From assembly GCA_012034805.1 (NCBI GenBank), contig JAAUOP010000001.1, forward strand, positions 1-38,842: 38,842 nucleotides of DNA, read 5' to 3'. The DNA comes from Synechococcales cyanobacterium CRU_2_2 (GTDB lineage: Bacteria > Cyanobacteriota > Cyanobacteriia > PCC-9006 > JAAUQQ01). This document shows positions 8,873 to 17,406 of the stretch, one piece after another. The notes beneath the pieces were generated by a model. It made no database searches. It worked only from the letters and a program-made list of their open reading frames with translations, and had not been told where the DNA came from. Position 1 is the stretch's first letter. Every line of letters starts with the position of its first letter. The translations under genes were made by a program, and so were the position numbers.

Positions 8873-9058
8873 TGAAGAAATCGCCTAGACCACTAAAGCC
8901 CCCGGATCTAGGCGAATTACCTGCAAGGACAGTTAGCGTCTTAGGCTACTGCGCATGAGCTAGGCCCACAGCACAGGATGGTCTAAGTTGCTTTCCTCTT
9001 GGCTGAGCTTATATTGCCCGCTGTCCTGACCAAATACCCTCGCGCATCCACGTATCTT
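8873..9058 (-). ncRNA. Candidate structured small RNA, copy B
   Basis: A 186-bp element resembling 8385-8565, 488 bp away and in the same orientation. It carries the same conserved blocks at 8919-8937, 8986-9005 and 9041-9058. Its terminal hairpin TCGCCTAGA/TCTAGGCGA (8881-8889 with 8907-8915) has different bases from copy A but still pairs perfectly and keeps the taaagccccc loop. The inner stem is CTTAG/CTAAG (8940-8944 with 8983-8987). Paired changes of this kind argue for an RNA structure. On the minus strand the hairpin is followed by TTTCTTC. No open frame is shared between the copies. Confidence 0.55.
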
Positions 9059-9107
9059 CGATCGCAGGGGGCCAGGGGATGCGTGAATTCACTTCCGACC
9101 GGTTGTT

Positions 9108-9172
9108 TGCCGTTCTAGGTTGTCGTTCTAGGTTGTCATTCTAGGTTGCCATTCTAGGTTGCCATTCTAGGG
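9108..9172. repeat. 13-bp tandem repeat, five copies
   Basis: Units of tgYcRttctaggt at 9108-9120, 9121-9133, 9134-9146, 9147-9159 and 9160-9172. The last unit reaches into the 3' end of cbiC and supplies its stop codon (9167-9169 on the minus strand). Confidence 0.9.
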
Positions 9173-9819
9173 TTGATGGATCATGCCGGTGCGCGGGTCT
9201 TGGCCGTAGGCTTGCCAGGTCATTTCGATCAAGGCGGTGAGGATAGCGATCGCCACCATCGCATTTCCCTTCCGACCCGTCAGCGCCACATAGGGAATGC
9301 CCACCTGCTGCAAAATTTCGACCAACCTCCCATCCGGCTCAAGCTGAGGCGGCGTCGCGATCACCAGCGCTGGGTAAATTAGCTTGCACTCCACCAGCTC
9401 CCCTAGGGCCACCAGGGTGCTCGGCGTCTGTCCCACAACCATCATGGCGTTGGGATAGCGCGAGGCCAGGGTTTCGAGCCCCAGGCCGTGGGCGTTTTTT
9501 CCCGCTGGGGCCGGGTGATTGCATCCCCGCAGCAGTAGGTGGGATTGGCAAAGCTGGCCTGAATGGCCGGCATCACGGCTACCTGCACCGCAGAGACATC
9601 AACCAAAATCGTGTTGCGAGCCGCCAAAGCCGCCGCGCCAGACTTGAGCGCATCGCTCGAAAACGTGAGCTGGCCTTGAAACTCAATATCTCCGGTCGCG
9701 GCGAAAACTCGACGAATGATTTCGGCCTCGGCTGGGGCGATCGCCAACGGCCCCAGCTCCTGTTCGACCTGGGCTAGGTCTCTTGCTTCGATGGGGTGAA
9801 GGCGCGTGGAGATCTGCAT
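9167..9819 (-). CDS. cobH/cbiC: Precorrin-8X / cobalt-precorrin-8 methylmutase, frame broken at an A6 run
   Basis: CbiC/CobH moves the C-11 methyl group to C-12 in cobalamin synthesis. ATG 9819 gives MQISTRLHPIEARD, the family start with the HPIE motif; the frame extends uselessly to 9909. The first frame reads through ITRPQREK and then fails, stopping near 9442. The family sequence continues in another frame with HGLGLETLASRYPNAMMVVG and GRKGNAMVA to 9167. Adding one base to the T6 run at 9495-9500 (coding GAA AAA AAC GCC) restores about 217 residues. No other cobalamin genes are near. Either an indel in the sequence or a recently damaged gene; the intact flanks favour the former. Converges with the non-coding island. 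Confidence 0.85.
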
Positions 9820-10070
9820 CGTTTTTTGCGAGAAGAACGTGAAAAGAGGGGTGAGCCCTGGGTCGCAGAAAAGCATAGGAGCTAGGCCCTGCCTCGGAAA
9901 ATCTCCCACCCCCGTTGCAATTTAGCAAATCCCCATTAGACTTGAGCACAAATGCACCGTTTGGGCTAGACTATGCGTGCTTCTGAGCCCTATAGGCCCG
10001 AGCGTTCAACGCATCCTCACCACCTGTCCAAAAACAGCATGATGAGCAACTCTCCACTGGTACACAGGCT

Positions 10071-10960
10071 ATGGAACCGTTAATTGCCCCTTTGGCGTCC
10101 TTTGTTTTGCGGTAGCGGCCTATGTGGCGGGCTCCATTAAGATTGTCAATGAAGGTGAAGCGGCTCTGGTTGAGCGCTTTGGCCGCTACCAGCGGACGCT
10201 ATCGCCTGGGCTCAACTTTACGCTGCCTGTGATCGATACGGTCATTATCGACACGACGCGGGAGCAAGTTTTTGATGTGCCGCCCCAGGATGCGGTGACC
10301 AAAGACGTGGTTCAGGTCAAGGCAGATGCGGTGGTGTTCTGGGAAATCGATGACTTGTATAAGGTTCATTATCAAGTCGATGACATTAAGACGGCGATCG
10401 AAAGCTTTGTGCTCACTAGCCTCAGAACGGCCATCAGCCAGATGGACATGACGGAACTGCTGTCGGCTCGCTCTGACCTCAGCTCGACTCTGTTGCAGGA
10501 TATCAATAGCGTCACGGACGAGTGGGGCGTCCGCATTCGGCGGGTGGATGTGAAGGATCTGAAGTTTGATGAGGATGTGATGCAGAGCCTAGAAGATCTT
10601 CGCATCTCCCGAGAGCATAAGCTAGCAGCCATTGTCCAGGCTGAAGGTCGCAAGCAGGTGGCGATCGAGGAGGCCGAGAGCCGTCGGGCGGCAGCGATCG
10701 CCGAGGCCCAGGGGCTGATGGAGGCGGTCAAAATTCTCTCTCACAATAGTGAGGTCGAGTCTGAGAAAAAAACAGCACTCCAGGACATCATCAAGTTTTT
10801 GGTTGCCCAGCGCTACGTGGACGCCAGCCAAAAAATTGGCGAGAGCCCCAATGCCAAGATTTTGTTTATGGATCCCAACAAACTTTCGGAGGCTTTGGGT
10901 GAGCTGATTGCCCACGAAGAGATTGGCTCTCTGCCCGGCAGCGGACGCACCAGCGCCTAG
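10071..10960 (+). CDS. SPFH/stomatin-like membrane protein, frame broken near the start
   Basis: SPFH (prohibitin/stomatin) protein expected to form membrane-bound oligomers in the inner membrane. The domain starts at AGSIKIVNEGEAALVERFGRY and runs to a coiled-coil-like EAESRRAAAIAEAQ region and a short tail, 278 residues without the anchor. Families of this type begin with one membrane helix. The ATG at 10071 encodes MEPLIAPLAS but hits a stop after five more codons. One extra T in the T4 run at 10105-10108 gives SFVFAVAAYVAGSIKIV, a proper anchor, and about 296 residues in total. I therefore use 10071 as start. A CAGG site precedes it. Followed after 11 bases by the EVE gene, probably co-transcribed. 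Confidence 0.85.
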
Positions 10961-10971
10961 GACACGGCAAG

Positions 10972-11427
10972 ATGCAGTACTGGCTGATGAAGTCGGAGCC
11001 GGATGTCTACAGTATTGAAGATCTGAAGCGGGACGACGTCGAACTGTGGGACGGGGTGCGCAACTATCAGGCGCGGAATTTTTTGCGATCGATGCAGGTC
11101 GGGGATCTGGCGTTTTTTTACCATTCCAATACCAAGTCACCGGGCATAGTTGGGCTGATGGCGATCGCCGCTGTCGAGGTCGTTGATTCCAGCCAATTCG
11201 ACCCGCACAACCCCTATTTTGATGCCAAGTCCAAACGAGACAACCCCCGCTGGCACACGGTCAAGGTTCAGTATCAGCAGACCTTCGCCCAAGGCATTAG
11301 TCTCGATCTGCTCAAGCAAACGTTTACCCCAGAGGAGTTGGGGGTTGTGCGCCGGGGCAATCGTCTCTCGGTGATGCCGGTGGATGGGGCGATCGCCCAG
11401 CGAATTCTGGCGATCGCGGGGGTCTAG
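10972..11427 (+). CDS. EVE-domain protein
   Basis: Complete 151-residue EVE-domain protein (PUA-like fold, related to thymocyte nuclear protein 1). Typical elements are the start YWLMKSEPDVYSI, the segment LWDGVRNYQARNFLR, GDLAFFYHSN and the end motif RGNRLSVMPV. The domain is thought to bind modified bases in nucleic acids, but the cellular role in bacteria is not settled. It starts 11 bases after the SPFH gene on the same strand, so the pair may form an operon. It converges with galE, whose stop is 24 bases away. Confidence 0.88.
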   Translation: MQYWLMKSEPDVYSIEDLKRDDVELWDGVRNYQARNFLRSMQVGDLAFFYHSNTKSPGIVGLMAIAAVEVVDSSQFDPHNPYFDAKSKRDNPRWHTVKVQYQQTFAQGISLDLLKQTFTPEELGVVRRGNRLSVMPVDGAIAQRILAIAGV

Positions 11428-11451
11428 CACTCCCTAAGGAGCACGGTATTC

Positions 11452-12507
11452 CTAATGCGGACTAACGGCCAATGTCGCTTCGTTCTGAAGATTCTCACGG
11501 CTATCATCTGGCTCAAGTTTGCCGTGGCGCTGTTGGTGCCAGACCCAGGCGTGGGTGAGAATTTGTTGGAGGTCGGCGTAGGCTGGACTCCAGCCTAGGA
11601 CTTGCTTGGCGCGATCGCCCGTCCCCACCAAAACCGGTGGATCACCGGCACGCCGGGGCTGTTCGATCACGTGAATCGACTTGCCCGTCACCGCCTCGGC
11701 CCGTTCAATCACGTCCCGCACGGAGAAACCCTGGCCGTTACCCAAGTTAAAGGCATCACTCTGGCCACCCTGGAGCAAATACTCCAGTCCCCGCAAGTGC
11801 GCCTGAGCAATATCGAGGATATGGATGTAATCGCGGATACAGGTACCGTCCGGGGTGTCGTAATCGGTACCGAAGATATAAATCGAGTCCCGATGGCCTA
11901 GGGCCGCCTGAATAATCAGCGGGATCAGATGGGTCTCGGGGTAATGATCTTCACCCAGACGGCCCTGGGGATCAGCACCAGCAGCATTGAAATAGCGGAA
12001 ACACACCGACTTGAGCCCAAAGGCCGTGTCGAAGTCCTCAAGGATTTGTTCCACCATCCACTTGCTGCGGGCGTAGGGACTGATCGGTCGCTTGGGATGA
12101 CTCTCGGGAATGGGAACTTCGTCGGGCGGGCCATAAATTGCACAGGTGGAGGAAAAGACCAGTTGCTTGATCCCCGCTGCTACCATGGCTTCCAAGAGTG
12201 TCAGTGTCCCGCCGACGTTGTTTTCGTAGTATTTTCCAGGTTGCTCCACCGATTCGCCTACGGCGATGTAGGCGGCGAAGTGCATGACGGCGTCGATCGC
12301 GTAATCCCGGAAGAGTTGGTCGAGTAAGGGACGATCGCGCGTGTCCCCCACGACAAACTCCACATCCAAAACCTGCTCGACCAGATCTTTGTGACCGCCC
12401 GAGAGATTATCTAAAACCACGACCCGGTACCCCTGCTGTTGCAGCGCCAGCACCGCATGGGAGCCAATGTAGCCCGCTCCGCCTGTGACCAAAATCGTTG
12501 GTTTCAC
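11452..12507 (-). CDS. galE: UDP-glucose 4-epimerase
   Basis: NAD-dependent short-chain dehydrogenase family enzyme interconverting UDP-glucose and UDP-galactose, feeding surface polysaccharides and galactolipid precursors. 351 residues, normal length. The N-terminal Rossmann motif GGAGYIGS (9-16) and the catalytic Tyr145 and Lys149 of the YxxxK signature (SPYARSKW) are present, along with the catalytic serine segment FSSTCAIYG near 118-126. The C-terminal motifs FNLGNGQGFSVRDVI and RAGDPPVLVG fit GalE rather than a dehydratase. Start ATG 12507. Converges with the EVE gene and is followed upstream by the same-strand HAD gene 126 bases away. Confidence 0.93.
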   Translation of the reverse strand: MKPTILVTGGAGYIGSHAVLALQQQGYRVVVLDNLSGGHKDLVEQVLDVEFVVGDTRDRPLLDQLFRDYAIDAVMHFAAYIAVGESVEQPGKYYENNVGGTLTLLEAMVAAGIKQLVFSSTCAIYGPPDEVPIPESHPKRPISPYARSKWMVEQILEDFDTAFGLKSVCFRYFNAAGADPQGRLGEDHYPETHLIPLIIQAALGHRDSIYIFGTDYDTPDGTCIRDYIHILDIAQAHLRGLEYLLQGGQSDAFNLGNGQGFSVRDVIERAEAVTGKSIHVIEQPRRAGDPPVLVGTGDRAKQVLGWSPAYADLQQILTHAWVWHQQRHGKLEPDDSRENLQNEATLAVSPH

Positions 12508-12632
12508 GAAATTCTCCCGTGGAATACTTGTATAAAAATTATTCCCGTATCGGGGTGACCAATCCGAATGATCTGCTTAACTTTTCGCAGACCGAGGCCG
12601 AGGGAACCGTTCGTCTCAATATCTGCACCGGA

Positions 12633-13370
12633 CTAAGCTGGCAATGGCGAGATTGGCTCTGGCGGTTCGGCCCCATCCAATCCGGCAAAGACGCGCTGGA
12701 CGCGCTCGAGTTCTAGGTCGTTGATGTAGTCGATCGCCCAATTGGCCTGCCGCTGAATCATGTGAAATGGATAGGTGCTCGCCACGCCCACCACCGAGAT
12801 CCGGGCCCGCTTGGCGGCTTCGATGCCTGCAAAGCTGTCTTCAATCGCGAGGCAATTCTCCGCCTGTAGCTCTGGGCAAAACTGGCGCAATTGTTCGATC
12901 GCCAGCAGATATCCGCCAGGATCCGGTTTGCTGGTGGGCACATCGTCGCTAGTGACCAAGACCGAAAAATACGATCGCAAGCCCGTCCGCTCGAGTACCA
13001 GCTCCACCTCAGCCCGACGGGCACCACTCACCACCGCCAACTTCAAATCAGCAACACGGCAGCGGTAGATCAGATCCTCGAGTCCAGCATAAATGGGGAG
13101 CCGTTCCATCTGGGACAGCTCCGCCTGGTAAGCAGCAGCCTTGATGGCCAGCAATCGATCGAGGTCGCGATCGCTCAATACCCGACTGCGCCGCTCAAAC
13201 AGGTCGTTCAGACAAGCGCGATCGCTTCTGCCCAGACACAGTTCGGCCAGCTCCTTGGGGTCTGGCCGCAAGCTCTCACCCAGCAGCAGCTCACCGATGA
13301 GGCGATCGTGGATCGGCTCATCGTTCATGATCACGCCATTGAAATCAAACAAGACGGCCTTCAACGTCAT
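12633..13370 (-). CDS. HAD-family hydrolase (beta-phosphoglucomutase-like)
   Basis: Complete 245-residue HAD phosphatase-like protein. Motif I is FDFNGVI with the nucleophile Asp9, but the residue two further on, usually an Asp acting as acid/base, is Asn11. A helical cap follows, then motif II VVSGARRAEV, the Lys of KPDPGGY (motif III) and motif IV AIEDSFAGIEAAK. This subgroup is common in cyanobacteria. The substrate cannot be told; small sugar phosphates are usual. The gene lies between galE and hemF on the same strand. A start at ATG 13370 gives MTLKAVLFDFNG, which fits the family. Confidence 0.85.
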   Translation of the reverse strand: MTLKAVLFDFNGVIMNDEPIHDRLIGELLLGESLRPDPKELAELCLGRSDRACLNDLFERRSRVLSDRDLDRLLAIKAAAYQAELSQMERLPIYAGLEDLIYRCRVADLKLAVVSGARRAEVELVLERTGLRSYFSVLVTSDDVPTSKPDPGGYLLAIEQLRQFCPELQAENCLAIEDSFAGIEAAKRARISVVGVASTYPFHMIQRQANWAIDYINDLELERVQRVFAGLDGAEPPEPISPLPA

Positions 13371-13441
13371 GGATGAACGAAACCTATAGAAGCAACCGTA
13401 GGAGCAGACTGAATTCAGAACAGGGAAAAACTAAACTAACG

Positions 13442-14519
<1,078 letters not shown>

Positions 14520-14877
14520 GGAATACCCGTTCGTAAATTAAGTAAGGGTCTATGAAGAGTGGTTTTGTTATCTCTACTAATGGAATACCAGTTTTGGAAG
14601 GTTCCGGATCGCCCACCGCACGCATTTTTAACATTAGTTTGCAGTCAGATAACGCCACTCGAAACCACTGCGTCAACGATTCTGACGTGGTTCTGACCAG
14701 TCCTCAAAAAAATTCAGGGGAGTATTTTTTGTCTCTAACCGTCCTGGGCCTTTGGCAAAATCGATGACGGCTCTGCCGCTAAAATGTGAAGATACGTCAA
14801 TCTTCGATCGTCATCGATTTCCACCTTTTCGTTAAATCCCTTTCAAAAATCCCCTTCAACGGGAATCCAAACATCCC
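14520..14877. other. Divergent spacer hemF / mrp
   Basis: 358 bp between two divergent genes, so it should hold both promoters. I see AT-rich stretches and a TAAAAT hexamer near 14780 without a convincing -35. No gene, repeat or RNA was recognised. Confidence 0.5.
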
Positions 14878-15951
14878 ATGCCTGCTCTTCTAGAAAAAAC
14901 CGCTATCCTCGATGTTTTGCGTCCGGTTCAAGACCCGGAGCTGCGGCGCAGCCTGGTGGAACTGAATATGATCCGCAATGTGCAGGTGGACGGCGGCACG
15001 GTTCGCTTCACGCTGGTGCTGACCACGCCTGCTTGCCCGCTGCGAGAGTTTATTGTGGAGGACTGCAAGAACGCCGTCATGACCCTCGCGGGCGTCGAAA
15101 CGGTGGATGTGGAGGTCACGGCGGAGATTCCCCAACAGCCGAGCTTGCCCGATCGCCAAGGCATCGCAGGTGTCAAAAATATTATTGCGGTGAGCAGTGG
15201 CAAGGGCGGCGTCGGCAAGAGCACGGTGTCGGTCAATCTGGCCGTTGCCCTGGCCCAGATGGGGGCAAAGGTCGGCCTGATGGATGCAGACATCTATGGC
15301 CCCAATACCCCCAATATGATGGGGCTCTCCCAGGCGGTGGTGGCGGTGGAGCAGGGGGGCCAGGGTGAGATTTTGGAGCCCGTGTTTAATTACGGCGTCA
15401 AGCTGGTATCGATGGCCTTCCTGATCGACCCGGATCAGCCAGTGATTTGGCGTGGACCGATGCTGAACGGCATCATTCGTAAGTTTTTGTATCAGGTGAA
15501 CTGGGGCGAGTTGGACTATCTGATTGTCGATATGCCGCCCGGCACCGGCGATGCCCAGTTGACCCTGGCTCAAGCGGTGCCGATGTCCGGTGTGGTGATT
15601 GTCACGACGCCTCAAACCGTGGCACTGCTGGATGCTCGGCGCGGTCTGAAGATGTTTCAGCAGCTGGGTGTGCCCATTTTGGGCATTGCCGAAAACATGA
15701 GCTACTTCATTCCCCCAGACATGCCAGACAAGTCCTACGATATTTTTGGCTCGGATGGCGGCAAGCAGACTGCCCAGGAGCTGGGCTTGCCGCTGTTGGG
15801 CTGTGTCCCCTTGGAGATTCCGGTGCGAGAAGGGGGCGATCGCGGTATTCCCATTGTGATGGGCGACCCTGAGTCGGCCTCTGCCCGCGCGCTGGTGGCG
15901 ATCGCTCAGCAAGTTGCGGCCCGCGTTTCTGTAATCGCTCTGGGAGGTTAA
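14878..15951 (+). CDS. mrp: Mrp/ApbC/Ind1-type P-loop ATPase, Fe-S cluster carrier
   Basis: 357-residue Mrp protein. Residues about 1-95 form the MIP18/DUF59 domain with TTPACPL. Then comes the deviant Walker A SGKGGVGKS (107-115), the DADIYGPN switch, DMPPGTGD and NMSYF. The family helps assemble or deliver Fe-S clusters in the cytosol. Many Mrp proteins carry a CPxC pair after NMSYF; here that stretch is IPPDMPDK with no Cys, so a cluster cannot be bound in the usual way, although Cys53 and Cys63 remain in the MIP18 domain. Start ATG 14878. It is followed by rodA with only 3 bases between the genes, so co-translation is likely. Confidence 0.92.
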   Translation: MPALLEKTAILDVLRPVQDPELRRSLVELNMIRNVQVDGGTVRFTLVLTTPACPLREFIVEDCKNAVMTLAGVETVDVEVTAEIPQQPSLPDRQGIAGVKNIIAVSSGKGGVGKSTVSVNLAVALAQMGAKVGLMDADIYGPNTPNMMGLSQAVVAVEQGGQGEILEPVFNYGVKLVSMAFLIDPDQPVIWRGPMLNGIIRKFLYQVNWGELDYLIVDMPPGTGDAQLTLAQAVPMSGVVIVTTPQTVALLDARRGLKMFQQLGVPILGIAENMSYFIPPDMPDKSYDIFGSDGGKQTAQELGLPLLGCVPLEIPVREGGDRGIPIVMGDPESASARALVAIAQQVAARVSVIALGG

Positions 15952-15954
15952 GTG

Positions 15955-17241
15955 ATGGCGAATCCTTCCTTGCGCCGCTCTTGGCTCCAACCCTTTTTGG
16001 CCCCCTGGAAAGACCTAGATGGCTGGCTGCTCGGAGCGACTCTGGGCCTCACGGGCCTCGGGGGACTCTTGATTCGCAGCACCCAGCTGCACACGCGCGT
16101 AATCGGCTTTGAGGTGAGCTGGCTGCAGCACTGGGTGACGGGCGGGGTGGGCTTGGTTCTGCTGTTGCTGCTGACGCGGTTTCGCTACGATCGCCTCCAG
16201 CAATGGCCTTGGATCATTTACATCATTACCAATATTTCTCTCTTGATCGTCAAGTTTGTCGGCACCAGCGCCCTGGGAGCTCGCAGTTGGTTGTCGATTG
16301 GGGGGCTGAATATCCAGCCTTCGGAGTTTGCCAAAATCGGGGTGATTATCGTGCTAGCGGCGGTCTTGGGTGCAGAAGAAGCCGCGACGATTCCGGCTTT
16401 GATCCGAGCTTTGGCCATTTTGGCCCTGCCCTGGGGGCTGGTGTTTGTCCAGCCGGACTTGGGGACTTCGTTGGTGTTTGGGGCGATCGCCTTCGGTATG
16501 CTCTACTGGGCCAATGCCAAGCCGGGCTGGCTGATCTTGATGCTCTCACCCCCACTCTCTGCAATCTTGTACAGCTTTGGTGCTGATAGCAAAATTGTCA
16601 TGGGTCTTTGGTTTGTCTGGCTGGTATTTATGGGCATAATTTCCTGGAAAAGCCTTCCCTGGCCGCGCATTGGCGCATTTGGGGCCGTCTTGATCAATGC
16701 CATCTCCGGCAGCATGGGCACCTGGGCCTGGGAAAATATTCTCAAAGACCACCAGCGAGCTCGTCTCACCTCCTTTCTCGATCCCAACCAAGACCCCCTG
16801 GGTTCTGGTTATCACCTGATCCAGTCCAGCATCGCCATTGGCTCAGGCCAGTTTTGGGGACGTGGCCTCAACCAGGGCTCCCAAACCCAGCTGGAATTTA
16901 TTCCCGAACAGCACACTGATTTTATTTTTTCGGCGGTCGGTGAAGAATTGGGATTTGTCGGGGGAATGCTGGTGCTGCTGGTCTATTGGCTGATGTGCCT
17001 GAGGCTGTTGATCATTGCCCAGAACGCTAAGGATAACTTTGGCTCGCTGCTGGCGATCGGCGTCCTCTCAATGATTGTCTTTCAAACAATTATTAATGTC
17101 GGCATGACCATCGGGGTTTCGCCCGTGACCGGTATTCCGCTGCCCTTCCTGAGCTATGGGCGATCGGCGCTGTTGACTAATTTTATTGGCATTGGTTTGG
17201 TGGAATCGGTTGCCAATCATCGACAACGCTTTAGGTTTTAG
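15955..17241 (+). CDS. rodA: RodA, SEDS peptidoglycan glycosyltransferase
   Basis: Membrane protein of the SEDS (FtsW/RodA/SpoVE) family that polymerises glycan strands of the wall during elongation. It has 428 residues and about ten hydrophobic segments. Family marks: SALGARSWLSIGGLNIQPSE, QPDLGTSLVF, the large loop with LTSFLDPNQDPLGSGYHLIQS, and EQHTDFIFSAVGEELGF followed by GIPLPFLSYGRSALL. RodA rather than FtsW is favoured by the ARSWLSIGG and DPNQDPLGSGYH spacing. I chose ATG 15955 instead of the GTG three bases before because GGGAGG sits at good distance. Directly behind mrp. Confidence 0.9.
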   Translation: MANPSLRRSWLQPFLAPWKDLDGWLLGATLGLTGLGGLLIRSTQLHTRVIGFEVSWLQHWVTGGVGLVLLLLLTRFRYDRLQQWPWIIYIITNISLLIVKFVGTSALGARSWLSIGGLNIQPSEFAKIGVIIVLAAVLGAEEAATIPALIRALAILALPWGLVFVQPDLGTSLVFGAIAFGMLYWANAKPGWLILMLSPPLSAILYSFGADSKIVMGLWFVWLVFMGIISWKSLPWPRIGAFGAVLINAISGSMGTWAWENILKDHQRARLTSFLDPNQDPLGSGYHLIQSSIAIGSGQFWGRGLNQGSQTQLEFIPEQHTDFIFSAVGEELGFVGGMLVLLVYWLMCLRLLIIAQNAKDNFGSLLAIGVLSMIVFQTIINVGMTIGVSPVTGIPLPFLSYGRSALLTNFIGIGLVESVANHRQRFRF

Positions 17242-17406
17242 GCGGCTGGCTTCGATGGCGTGCTCGTTCGGCGTGCTCACGAGGCCTGCTCATCCATGGG
17301 CGGTTCAGCGGCGATCACCACCTGGGGCGTTCGGCGATCGCCTCCAGCATGTTCGCCTTGAATCACTATGGTATGACTGTTGACCAGGATTAGAGGGGGT
17401 GGGGCG

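Larger units (their letters stand above)
8184..9107. other. Non-coding island between bamA and cbiC
   Basis: About 0.9 kb without a credible gene. It holds the two copies of a structured element (8385-8565 and 8873-9058), a heptamer run aaaaaag three times (8662-8682), a bidirectional terminator-like hairpin (8675-8716) and a palindromic dispersed-type repeat (8752-8831). Nothing else was recognised in 8184-8384. Confidence 0.75.

Noticed and set aside
8385..9058. Cobalamin or glycine riboswitch (because cbiC is near and CAAGGACAG resembles part of the glycine aptamer)
   Set aside because: The element is not upstream of cbiC on the proper strand, and the conserved blocks of those aptamers are missing.
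9108..9172. CRISPR array
   Set aside because: The repeats are contiguous 13-bp units without spacers, and no cas gene is present.
12498..12716. Plus-strand open frame between galE and the HAD gene
   Set aside because: Overlaps the ends of two well-supported minus-strand genes and shows no features.
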